Shown here piece by piece: positions 1-9,300 of a stretch of 38,329 bases of DNA. The stretch's first letter is position 1. Every line of letters begins with the position of its first letter. This stretch comes from Oscillatoria salina IIICB1 (GTDB taxonomy: Bacteria > Cyanobacteriota > Cyanobacteriia > Cyanobacteriales > SIO1D9). The notes under the pieces are model-generated. The model was not told where the DNA came from. It saw only the letters and a program-made list of their open reading frames with translations, and searched no databases. Position numbers and translations under genes: made by a program. The DNA is taken from the NCBI RefSeq assembly GCF_020144665.1, contig NZ_JAAHBQ010000057.1:1-38329 (forward strand), read 5' to 3'.

Positions 1-196
1 TTTCTCTTCCCTGGGAACCTTTATTTTTCCTTTCCTGGGGCTTGTCCCCCTTCTCCTTGCTCGAATCATTCTTAAGTCGATTACGAAGCATTTGTTGTCG
101 CTTGCGGAGTTGTCGCTGTCTCGCCGAACCACCTTTACCTTTATCGTTGCGTCCCTGACGACGAGGCGATTCCCAGCTTTTCAATCGCTGTACCAT
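1..196 (-). CDS. Partial CDS: basic, glutamine/arginine-rich protein of unknown function (N-terminal part)
   Basis: An open frame reads leftward from an ATG at 194-196 off the window edge without a stop, giving 65 codons. The product starts MVQRLKSWESPRRQGR and is very rich in Arg, Lys, Gln and Gly, with a Lys/Glu/Asp-rich tail, so it is probably disordered or nucleic-acid binding. I do not recognise the family. An overlapping frame (141-347) also has an ATG, but its translation is low in information, and the open run of the basic frame to the edge makes the latter more credible. Only a weak AAGG lies upstream of the start. The C-terminal part is missing, so function cannot be assigned. Confidence 0.45.
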   Translation of the reverse strand, partial: MVQRLKSWESPRRQGRNDKGKGGSARQRQLRKRQQMLRNRLKNDSSKEKGDKPQERKNKGSQGRE

Positions 197-570
197 CTTT
201 ATTCAACCTTGTACTTATCTCCATAGAAATTTTAGCAAACCTCCAGAAAGCAACAACTTTCCGGTTCTTCTTGGTGAACTGGAATGAGGAAGACGAGTTT
301 GAGTGCGACGCGATCGCGGTTAGTTTCAGTTTGGTTGATTTAGACATCTTGCTTCTCGGTATTTGTTGGGGGAGCCTTTCAATTTCTAACTTGGAGTAGC
401 TACTCTCTAAATAGAGTTAGCTGGGAGTAGCTCATGCAGTGGGAGATTGAGGTGGAAATTCAGTTTAGCAGGGGTTTACCAGAGGCGATCGCGCTGGAAA
501 CTGCATAACCTCAGTAGGTAAATTCTTATTAATAGATAGAGCCTATTCAATTCTCAACCAACCAGTAGCT
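197..570. other. Intergenic region with a 12-bp palindrome
   Basis: No convincing gene is visible. It separates the leftward basic-protein gene from the rightward operon starting at 571, so it should hold divergent promoters. It carries two HIP1-type GCGATCGCG sites (near 310 and 487). A perfect 12-bp palindrome, GAGTAGCTACTC, lies at 394-405 and is followed at once by a small CTCT/AGAG inverted repeat (405-416). The string GGAGTAGCT recurs about 30 bases further on. These could be an operator for the operon, but that is inference from position only. Confidence 0.4.
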
Positions 571-2055
571 ATGCTTTCTCCTTGGAGATATTGGCGAATT
601 CGCACAGTCAAATCTAACAGTAGCGGCTTGACGTTGGCTACAGCAAAACAATTTTTTCAGACAGAGTTTCCTGACTTATGCGAGATTCAAACATTATCAC
701 GCACACAAGAACATCACATCCAGTTGCGTTTACTATCGGAGTTTCGCACTTCTCACTCGTCACCAGACGATTTGTATCAAGCTGCACTGGCAGGACTTTG
801 CTTGAGATGTTATGTCTCTCATAGTATTGCCCAAGCTTGTCAAACGATCGCTCATCGATTTGGCGATCGCTATAATTTTACCTGCGAAGAACTACTCCCA
901 ACTGTTTTACTCGATGATGGCAAAGAGTTGCTTATCTTGGAGCGACAAACAAATAGTCAGCTTATTTACAATCACAATGAAATTACTAATAATAGTCAAA
1001 TGCAACTTTTTGCCATCGAAATTTTGGCAAGTTATCAATTAGGATCTCGCCAAGAAAGTTTATCAAATTGGGCATTTCGACTGACGAAACAAAATCAAGA
1101 CCTCAAACAATTTTTGTTGGTCGAGTACGGACTAGAAATGAGTAGTCCGTGGAGTTTACTGAACAAGGTACGAGAACCACAATTAAAGTATCTTACTCAA
1201 CAAGAACGTGAGATCGTAAAAAGTTTTCATGCTGTTTATCGCCGCGACTACCTTCGAAAAGCTAAAAGAGGTGGTAAATGTCCTCACCCGACATCAGCAC
1301 AACTTTTAGAAATGTTAAAGCTTTTGCAAAAAAAAGAAATATTTTGGCAATCATCATCTAATTGCCCAGAGCAAAAAATCAGAGAATTTCAAGATAAAAT
1401 TCAAGAAATTGCTGAGAATTTAAGAGCGGATCGAGTTACAAAAACTATAAATTATCCTCATTATCGACAGATAAAATCTCTAGAGCTATCTTCCTTAGAA
1501 GAAAATTCAACTGAATTTGAGTTTATTTGCGAAAAATCTTCAGGTAATCTTGAAGAAATATATGAGAAAATAGCTAAAGAAAATATTCGGTTTTTACTTC
1601 CTCAGCTCCTCGAGTTTGCCTTATCAAAAGCAATTGACAAGGCAATCGATAAGCAAATTTTCTCGCTCGGTAAAAGTCGTAAATATGTGTCTTTTGCAGA
1701 TAAGTTTATCCCAGCACTACGACTGATTTATTGTCAAAGTAAATCTCAAAAGGAGGTAGCAGAGCAACTCCAATTTAGCAATCAATCACAACTAAGTCGC
1801 GTCTTAAATTTAAGAGGTATTCTCAGCCATGTACGAGAACAAACTACTGACATTTTTTTGTCAAGTCTTCTACAACATAGCCCGACTAAGCATTCACGAG
1901 AAGCTTTAGATAATCTCACTAAAGAAGTGGAATTTTTTTTAGATGAAGAAGTTTTTCTCGAAGCGGCTACAGAAACCCAAAAAGCTAAAAGTCGTATTTT
2001 TCAAAGTTTGTACGCTCAAAAATTACAGATATATCTTGATAAAAAAGGAACCTAA
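571..2055 (+). CDS. Uncharacterised cyanobacterial protein with a possible C-terminal HTH; first gene of the CHAT/CHASE2 operon
   Basis: A 494-residue soluble protein with no signal peptide or membrane segment. I do not recognise a named domain. The N-terminal ~110 residues include a segment rich in Ala, Leu and Cys (LAGLCLRCYVSH). The middle is charged and helical. Near residues 390-420 the sequence KSQKEVAEQLQFSNQSQLSR has the spacing of a helix-turn-helix (helix, short turn, recognition-like helix), as in sigma-factor-like or phage-type regulators. The stop is followed by one base and then the ATG of the DUF1822 gene, so the two should be cotranscribed and translationally coupled. From position, a cytoplasmic regulator or substrate of the downstream CHAT protein is plausible, but this is inference. 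AT-rich composition matches the next three genes. Confidence 0.75.
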   Translation: MLSPWRYWRIRTVKSNSSGLTLATAKQFFQTEFPDLCEIQTLSRTQEHHIQLRLLSEFRTSHSSPDDLYQAALAGLCLRCYVSHSIAQACQTIAHRFGDRYNFTCEELLPTVLLDDGKELLILERQTNSQLIYNHNEITNNSQMQLFAIEILASYQLGSRQESLSNWAFRLTKQNQDLKQFLLVEYGLEMSSPWSLLNKVREPQLKYLTQQEREIVKSFHAVYRRDYLRKAKRGGKCPHPTSAQLLEMLKLLQKKEIFWQSSSNCPEQKIREFQDKIQEIAENLRADRVTKTINYPHYRQIKSLELSSLEENSTEFEFICEKSSGNLEEIYEKIAKENIRFLLPQLLEFALSKAIDKAIDKQIFSLGKSRKYVSFADKFIPALRLIYCQSKSQKEVAEQLQFSNQSQLSRVLNLRGILSHVREQTTDIFLSSLLQHSPTKHSREALDNLTKEVEFFLDEEVFLEAATETQKAKSRIFQSLYAQKLQIYLDKKGT

Positions 2056-2056
2056 A

Positions 2057-3184
2057 ATGTCTAAATTATTTAATGAAATATCTCAATTAAGAACATTTTT
2101 ACCGGAAGTTATTCCTTTAGAAGCAGAAGATTACGAACAAGCAATCAATAAGAGCGAAACTGGAGAGAATGAAGAATCTCAGTGGCAAATTTATACTCAT
2201 GTTTTAGCTACATTAGCTTTTGTAAGATGGCTCAAAGAAAGATTTGGCAAAGGTTCAGTCGATAATTGTTCTATTTTTCAACCAGAAAAAGCTAAAACTC
2301 TTGAAGCTGTATATAATTTACAAGTTGGAGAATTTAAATTATGTCTAATTTTAGCAGAAAATATCCTAAATGAAGAAATGATTTTGCTGCCAAAGTTAGT
2401 AATTGATGACTTCGATATGGCGGCTCATTTTTATGTAGTTATGGCAATTGACGAAGAACACGAAGAGGCGATCGTTAAAGGAAGTATCGATTATCAAAAA
2501 TTAATTGATTATTGGCATAAAAAAATAATTATTACCGACAATGATTACTATCATTTGCCATTAAATTTGCTAGATTTTGAAGCCAATCATCTTTTGTATT
2601 ACTTACGTTATCTAGAGCCGAGTGCTATTAATTTACCTGTGAAATCAACAGAGAAAATTAGCAAAAAAGTAGTCAATGTAGCACTATGGTTACAGGATGA
2701 GATTGATGAAATAACTAGAAGTTTAAATTGGAGTTTTCCTTCCAGATTATCAGTTGCTAGCGTACAAGGATTTCGTTCGATAGCAGTCTTTGAAAATGCG
2801 ATCGCGGAATTGAATCGTCGCGGTTTGGAAATTCCTCACCACGCACGCGGCTGCTGTCGCAAAATAATTCTTGCTAATCTTCATCTACAACTGTTAGCGG
2901 CAACTTGGCTTTTACCTCAACAAGATAATGATGCTCAAGAATGGTCGTTATTGTTATTATTAGCAATGCAGTCTGGTGTAAGTTTACCTAAAGGACTCAG
3001 ATTACAAATTAGTGACCAAGATCGGGTGCTTTCCGATAAAATTTTAGAAAAAAATGATGATTACTTTTATCGGCGGTTAATTGGTAGTTACGATGACCAG
3101 TTTTCAGTTAAAATTACTTTCAATGGTTCAGAAGAAACTCTAGAGCCTTTGGTGTTTATCGATGGGATTACTAAAAAAAATTGA
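2057..3184 (+). CDS. DUF1822 family protein
   Basis: A 375-residue cytoplasmic protein. The start is set at the ATG at 2057: it follows the previous stop by one base and has an AAAGGA ribosome site 8-13 bases upstream. An in-frame start at 1943 would overlap the previous gene by 113 bases and add a basic tail. Family-like features are the N-terminal segment QWQIYTHVLATLAFVRWL, the acidic middle, a VNVALWLQDEIDE segment at about 210-225, and a C-terminal half with WSLLLLLAMQ followed by strand-rich sequence that may bind ligand. DUF1822 proteins are cyanobacterial, of unknown biochemical role, and often sit next to CHASE2 or CHAT genes. That context suggests an adaptor, regulator or protease target here. 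Confidence 0.75.
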   Translation: MSKLFNEISQLRTFLPEVIPLEAEDYEQAINKSETGENEESQWQIYTHVLATLAFVRWLKERFGKGSVDNCSIFQPEKAKTLEAVYNLQVGEFKLCLILAENILNEEMILLPKLVIDDFDMAAHFYVVMAIDEEHEEAIVKGSIDYQKLIDYWHKKIIITDNDYYHLPLNLLDFEANHLLYYLRYLEPSAINLPVKSTEKISKKVVNVALWLQDEIDEITRSLNWSFPSRLSVASVQGFRSIAVFENAIAELNRRGLEIPHHARGCCRKIILANLHLQLLAATWLLPQQDNDAQEWSLLLLLAMQSGVSLPKGLRLQISDQDRVLSDKILEKNDDYFYRRLIGSYDDQFSVKITFNGSEETLEPLVFIDGITKKN

Positions 3185-3230
3185 CTCCCTGTAAAAAATA
3201 ATTATTTCAGAGTATGAGTAATAAATAAAT

Positions 3231-5624
3231 ATGAACTTCTGTTCGGTCTATCAATTAAATATTTGGCGTACAGGACTAGATTGTAAATTTCTGCTGACTT
3301 GGGATGATAGACAGCAAATTTCGGCTGCACTTTCATATCCAGAAGAATTAGATAGACTTACAGAAACTTGGCAATATTCTTATTTAAAAGCTTATGAATC
3401 TACTCTCAGGGGGAGAGTAGAAGATGAATTTAGCTTTACCCCGTCATTTTCAGTTGATTGGAAAAATCGCACGGAGTCAGCCGAAAAAGAACTGTTGCAA
3501 AAATTTCAACGATGGTTGGGAAGTCAAGAATTACTACCAATTAGAGAAAAAATTCAAGGTGCAGTCGAGGAGAAAAAAGTAACGAAAAAGTTATGGAAAA
3601 CTAATGATGACTGCATCGATTTATTAATTACTTGCGATTCTCCTGAGTTAACTAGATTACCTTGGGAAGCATGGAAAATTGCACCAAATGCAAAAATTCA
3701 GATATCTCGCACTCCGCTTAATGTAGGTAATGGAGCTGTTTTCGTTGAAAGACGAGGAAAACCGAGAATTTTAGTAATTATAGCAGCTACTTCAGAACTA
3801 AATGTAAATGAAGATCGGCGTGCAGTGCGATCGCTGAATAAAGTCGCCCAGGTCGAAGAAGTAAAATTTACACTGGGAGAGAATTTAGATAATTTTCGGC
3901 AAAAATTGGTTGAGAAACTAACCGATGAGATTGGTTGGGACATACTGATTTTTGCGGGACACAGCGATGAGACAATACACACTGGGGGAAGATTAGAACT
4001 TGCTCCGGGCGTTACTATTTCCCTCAGCGAAATTGAATTTCAGCTTATTCAAGCGATCGAGCGAGGGCTGAAAGTAGCGATTTTCAACTCTTGTTGCGGA
4101 ACGAGTCTTGCGGAATACTCGATCGGGTTAGGATTGCATCAAGTAGTAGCTATGCGCGAGAAAATTAGCGATCGCGTTGCTCATGCTTTTCTCAAACAGT
4201 TTTGTCAAAGTCTTGCTATGCACAAAGATGTCCAACAGTCAATGCAAGCAGCTTGTGAATATTTTGAGAGAGAGAAAAGTGCTTATCCCTCTGCATATCT
4301 GATTCCGTCTCTATTTCGCCATCCCTCCGACAAAGCCAAACTCTTCCAGATTGAGCCGTTGGGTTTCCAGCGTTGGTGGCGAAATTGGAAACCAACCCGA
4401 AAAGAGGCGATCGCTCTTTCTACTGTTCTTTTGCTTAATTTGTTAGTACCTGTCCAAGATTTTCTCTTAGATTGGCGGATTCTCACCCAAGCTATCTATC
4501 GCGACTTCACCAGACAAACTGCACTAGAAACTCAGCCTCCAGTCACAATAATTGCCATCGATACTGAATCAATTGACAAAGCAAAAAAACAAATTTCACA
4601 ATTTGAGTTTCTCGATCATATAGATCGTCGATATCTAGCGCAACTGATAAACAGACTTACTAACCTCAATGCGAAAATTATCGGCATTAATTATCTTTTG
4701 GACACAGAAGAAACTGGTAACGAACAACTTACCCAAGCACTCATATCAGCCCAAGTAAAAAATAACACTTGGTTCGTTTTTGCCAGCAAACAAGAAGAAG
4801 AATTATTTGCATTTCACAGATTAGTTAATTCCGAGAATTGGTATCAGAAAGGAGATGCAACCTTTTGGTTGTGGGATGTTGAGTTGCCTAAAGACCAAAA
4901 ATGTCCTAAATCATGTCCTTTTGCTTATTTATTGGCACTTTCTTCTAAATTTCAACAAAACTCTTCTCTAAATCCTCTTATTCAACAAAATTTTCCAGAA
5001 GAAAACTTTAATTTATTTATCCAAGAAAATGACTTAAAAGTTAGTTTCAGGAAATCACCTTCTTTTTTTAATTGGCGTTCAATTATTGATTTCTCAATCC
5101 CACCCGAACAAGTTGCTGATAAAATTCCAGCTTGGCAGCTTCTAGAATCTAACTCAAGTAATCTAGAACAAATACAAAAAATTGAAAACCAAATTATTAT
5201 TATTGCTGCTGATGCCTATGACCAGGTAGAAGACAGATATCAAATACCTCCAGCTATAAACTACTGGCGTTGTTATTCTTTAGCTCAAGTAAACTCATCA
5301 AATAAACCGAAAGAATGTCAAAAAAATCGTAAATATTTTACATCTGGAGAAGCTCATGCTTATATGATTTATCAATTCCTAGAACGTCGTCAAATATTTT
5401 TAATTCCTGACTTTTTATTAATCTTACTGGCTGCCACGTTAGGCAAATTTATGATAATATATTTTCAGGTAAACAGAAAAAAGAAAAAACAATTTTTATT
5501 TGGTGGACTAGGATTAACCTTCGTTTATATTTTTCTAGGAATAGAAATTCATACGTTAGGTTTAGTTGTTATTCCCTTGTTTTTTCCCATCGCAATTTTC
5601 TGGATTTACGTTTTCCCTCGATAA
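3231..5624 (+). CDS. CHAT (caspase-like) - CHASE2 transmembrane sensor protein
   Basis: A 797-residue membrane protein. Residues ~100-375 form a CHAT domain, a caspase-clan fold. LLITCDSPELTRLPWEAW matches the strand before the catalytic core, His244 lies in IFAGHS, and the probable nucleophile Cys288 lies in FNSCCG, so both catalytic positions are present. A first membrane helix follows at about 391-410, after a Trp/Arg-rich stretch. Next comes the CHASE2 sensor domain (LDWR motif, then PPVTIIAIDTESI and DRRYLAQLI), about 411-720, predicted periplasmic. Three hydrophobic helices close the protein at ~722-746, 756-774 and 776-795. CHAT is therefore predicted cytoplasmic and N-terminal to the sensor. 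The spacing to its neighbours (46 and 13 bases) fits one operon. A peptidase role follows from the fold; substrates are unknown. Confidence 0.85.
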   Translation: MNFCSVYQLNIWRTGLDCKFLLTWDDRQQISAALSYPEELDRLTETWQYSYLKAYESTLRGRVEDEFSFTPSFSVDWKNRTESAEKELLQKFQRWLGSQELLPIREKIQGAVEEKKVTKKLWKTNDDCIDLLITCDSPELTRLPWEAWKIAPNAKIQISRTPLNVGNGAVFVERRGKPRILVIIAATSELNVNEDRRAVRSLNKVAQVEEVKFTLGENLDNFRQKLVEKLTDEIGWDILIFAGHSDETIHTGGRLELAPGVTISLSEIEFQLIQAIERGLKVAIFNSCCGTSLAEYSIGLGLHQVVAMREKISDRVAHAFLKQFCQSLAMHKDVQQSMQAACEYFEREKSAYPSAYLIPSLFRHPSDKAKLFQIEPLGFQRWWRNWKPTRKEAIALSTVLLLNLLVPVQDFLLDWRILTQAIYRDFTRQTALETQPPVTIIAIDTESIDKAKKQISQFEFLDHIDRRYLAQLINRLTNLNAKIIGINYLLDTEETGNEQLTQALISAQVKNNTWFVFASKQEEELFAFHRLVNSENWYQKGDATFWLWDVELPKDQKCPKSCPFAYLLALSSKFQQNSSLNPLIQQNFPEENFNLFIQENDLKVSFRKSPSFFNWRSIIDFSIPPEQVADKIPAWQLLESNSSNLEQIQKIENQIIIIAADAYDQVEDRYQIPPAINYWRCYSLAQVNSSNKPKECQKNRKYFTSGEAHAYMIYQFLERRQIFLIPDFLLILLAATLGKFMIIYFQVNRKKKKQFLFGGLGLTFVYIFLGIEIHTLGLVVIPLFFPIAIFWIYVFPR

Positions 5625-5637
5625 AGGACTAATTACT

Positions 5638-6351
5638 ATGCAGACACTAAAAAATTACAAACTTTGGTTTTTAGGATTGACTTTAGTAACTATTAGCTTT
5701 CCTACTCTAGCGACAAATCTAGAAATTGATTCAATCAATCGCAAGAGTGTAATAACTAGCCAAAATAGCAACACCCCAAATGAGCAACAACTCGATAGAC
5801 AAATTCTCCTTGAAATGTTAGGAAAACGACGAAAAGGCGAACCGCCAAGAGGAGATAATTTTTGTGCAATTGCACCTAACAAAGTCCATGATACTTTTAA
5901 TCTTTCTTGGAGTGAAACTTGGAGTGAAAATCCTTTATTTATTTGGCGAGGTAATGCAAGTAAAATTGAGGTTTTTTCAGAAGATGATAGTTCAGAACCT
6001 ATCTGGAGCCGCAACTTAACTTCTCAACAACAGCAGCAGCAAAGAATTTTTTATCAGGGAGAAGTAGAGTTAGAACCGGATAAGATTTTCTTTTTAGCAA
6101 TTTATCCAAACGGACAAACTGAAATTTCTGCAAAAGACCGTATTCCCTTTACAATTATGCCAATAGACGAACAGCATAACAAAATAATGACTGACTTAGA
6201 ATCTCTCATAACTGCTGAAGAAAAAATCTACTATTTGTTAGAAAAAAACCTTTATTGGGATGCAGTCAGAGAATTTGTTTTATCATCAGAAACAGAAGAA
6301 GAAATAGAGGATATCCGTAACAAATTGTGTAAAGAACAATCCAACAATTAA
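5638..6351 (+). CDS. Exported DUF928-like protein
   Basis: A 237-residue protein. The ATG at 5638 is chosen because it follows an AAAGGA-type ribosome site after the previous stop and opens directly into a signal peptide: Lys at residues 5 and 8, then a hydrophobic core LWFLGLTLVTISF, with cleavage likely near residue 25. The in-frame ATG at 5566 would overlap the CHASE2 gene. The mature part has a Gly/Arg/Pro-rich motif (KRRKGEPPRG), then an Ig-like strand-rich section in which a Trp/Phe pattern recalls DUF928, a QQQQQQ tract, and a C-terminal helical part (EKIYYLLEKNLYWDAV). DUF928 genes commonly accompany CHASE2/CHAT genes in cyanobacteria. The likely place is the periplasm, perhaps as a partner of the CHASE2 domain. 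The family match is moderate. Confidence 0.65.
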   Translation: MQTLKNYKLWFLGLTLVTISFPTLATNLEIDSINRKSVITSQNSNTPNEQQLDRQILLEMLGKRRKGEPPRGDNFCAIAPNKVHDTFNLSWSETWSENPLFIWRGNASKIEVFSEDDSSEPIWSRNLTSQQQQQQRIFYQGEVELEPDKIFFLAIYPNGQTEISAKDRIPFTIMPIDEQHNKIMTDLESLITAEEKIYYLLEKNLYWDAVREFVLSSETEEEIEDIRNKLCKEQSNN

Positions 6352-6356
6352 ATTTG

Positions 6357-9300
6357 TTACCAAGGACTGCCAACTATTGTGAAAAAAGACCAAGAAGAAG
6401 GATGTTGAAGCTTTTCAGAGGTTAAACTACCGTTATTTTCGGGAATTTTCAAGCCTTCTGAAGGAAGTCCTGGTCCGAACAAATATCCATTTTCTAATTC
6501 TACTTCTCCATTTATCAATGCAAGTTGTGCTTGTCGTAGTGCTTCAGCTTTAATTGGAGCAGTTGTTAAGTTGTAGTAAAATTGCGTTATTAATGCGGCG
6601 GTTTTTACATCTGGAACTTCTATGAGACTAGCAACAACTGATTTTACACCAGCTTGGTGAGCTAAACCACCAAAACCTAATTCAGCATCTTCATTTCCTA
6701 ATGCTGTTTCACAAGCACTTAATACCAACAATTCTGTGGGAGTTTTAGGATTACCTAATCCTAATTCACGAATTTCTGCTAATGTTAATTTTTGATTACC
6801 CCAAAATTGAATAAAAGAATCACTAGGAGGTCCATCCTGGAATTTCCCATGAGTTCCTAAATGAATAATTCCAAAACGTTTATTTTCGCGCAAGTTATTA
6901 ATAGTAAATTTTTCATCAGACAACTTTTTCGTTTCTTGCCAAAAATTAGTAAGAAAAGACATTTCAGCCGTAACACCAGGTAAAGGTGTTTTAATTAAAG
7001 GAGATTTTGCTTGGTCAAAGTTTGAAGTTCCCATAACTAAAGCATCGAATTCATTAATGTCGCGGTAACGGGTATTAGTAAGGCTCATACTAGGCATTAA
7101 ACCTATACTATATTTTTCAACTAAAAATTGTTGCCCATTATGAAGTGCAGCTAGTGGTAAGGAACGTAAATTTGTATCCATAATAAAAGCAATATTGGTA
7201 ACTTCTTGTGCTTCTAAATGCTCTTCTATTGGTTTGATTAATAAGTCATAAAGTTCTTGAGCTTTAGGTAAATAACGATTGTTTGAAGCCGAAACGAGTG
7301 ACCCAAAGTTACCAATTAGTCTTTCTAATTCCTTTCGTGTTATCTCAACTGGAACAAAAATAGGATTTCCTTGAGATGTAACTAAAACTATACTTAATTT
7401 TTCTTCAAATTTTATGTTTTCTTGTTCGTAGTTGGGAGCAATTTGTAAAAGTTGACCTTCATTAACTGTACCGTCAAGTTCAGCTTGATGATTAGAAGAA
7501 GAAAAAACGGGCTGAGGGTCGAAAACAGCGTAAACAAGTGCAGGTTTCTCACCTGTAAGCTTCTCAATTAAACCTAGTTCATTTTGGATTTCTTCGAGGC
7601 TTTTAATATCTACTTCGGCAAGCTCAGGATTTTGGCTTAAATATCTTTCATAAGCGCGAGTAAAGTATTCTTCTAAGGGGAAAGGTTCTTCTCGGTAAGC
7701 GTTAGGTAATTTTTCGGGAGATTCTTCGGAAAGAATGCCCTCAACGACAAATTGACTGAATTGAGGTGAGGTAATTAAACTGATATTTTCTTGGGTATAA
7801 GGTCCGGGAAAAGAACGAAATGAGAGGATAGAATTATCACTACCTGTACTAATTGCGCCTGCGGTACCGTTGATAGTTGCGTCGCCAACATCAAAGGGAA
7901 CAAATCTTGCGCCGCCGTCGTGACGAATTGTAACTGAACCTGTTCCTGCGCCTCCCGCCGTGGAGATACTGACTTGTAAGTTATTTTGGTCGGTAAATGT
8001 TCCTGTAGCCCGGAAGAAAGCTTGGGTGGTGATATCGACATCTCCTCCGCTACCGTTAGTACCGCCTTGGGCGTTAATTGCGGTTACTTCAATATCGTTG
8101 ATGGGGTCGAGAGTAATGTTACCACCGTCGCCGATGGTTGCACTAGAATTAAGTAATCCGGCGTTAATACTAATTAAGGCTTCTACGGTAATGTTACCGC
8201 CACTGCTGACACCGGAAGTATTTAAGTCGTTGCTAGTGACGGTTCCAGTTGCAGTTGATAAGCTGATGTTACCGCCGTTATCTGTGGTTGAGGAAGCATC
8301 TAAGTTACCAACATTAATGTTACCTGTGTCGCTGGAGAGATTGATTTGACCGCCGTTGCTGGTAATATTTTCGGTAACTATATTGGCTTGGGTGGCGAGT
8401 TCGACACCCGCAGGTGCGGTGGTGGTAATATCTCCTTGTAAGAGAATGTCTTCGATACCAGAGGTATAGAATAAACTACCGGCTTCAATTGTTGAATTGG
8501 AGGTTAGTTGTGTAGCGCTAGAGATAATAATATCACCTAGTTCTTGTTCTAATCCTACTGGATTATTGAAGCTAATTTTGCCTTCTCCGGCGCTTAGAGT
8601 GAGGTTGTTTGTTTCTCCGGTTTCGCTGTTTAAGTCAGAATTGAAGTTGATATCTCCTTCACCTATACCTGTGTTGAAAATTGTATCTCCGGTTAAGGTG
8701 ACTGGGGCGTTATATTCTTGGTTACTATTATCGGTAATTATGCCTCCAGCGATGAAAATGTTTGCTGCGGAGTCGATGGTTAAGTCTGCTAAAGGACTAT
8801 TTTCACCGACTATTTGTTGAAAGTTTATATTTCCCGTACCTGCACTTAATCTTAGTTGTTGGGTTCCGTCGATTGTACCAGCAAAAATAATATCTCCTGC
8901 TTGAGTATTTGTGGAAATTTCTACATCTGTCTCTAGGAAGAGATTGCCACCGAAGGTAATATTTTCGTTTGCTGTTGTTACATTGGAGTTTAGGTTAATT
9001 GTCGGACTTAAAAGGGTAATTGAGCTATTATTAAGACCTGTAATTTCCCCGCTTATTTGCATTTCTCCGGTTTGGGTTTGGATGGTTACGGGGTCGTTGA
9101 AGCTAAGATTACTGAAGATGTTAATATTGCCGTTACTGTCTGGGCTACCAATTATCAAGGAAGTAAAGCCATTACTCAAAGCATTTATTTCTACATTTGT
9201 CAAGTCTAAATTTTCGGTATTTCCGCTTCCTCCAAATTCGATATTCTGAGTAATATCTGCGGTTTGGAGAGTCAGAGTATTTGTACCTGTGACGGAATTT

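Noticed and set aside
141-347. A 68-codon leftward frame at the left edge
   Set aside because: No family-like sequence and it overlaps the more plausible basic-protein frame starting at 196.
1943-2056. Upstream in-frame start for the DUF1822 gene
   Set aside because: It would overlap the previous gene by 113 bases, and the ATG at 2057 has a proper ribosome site.
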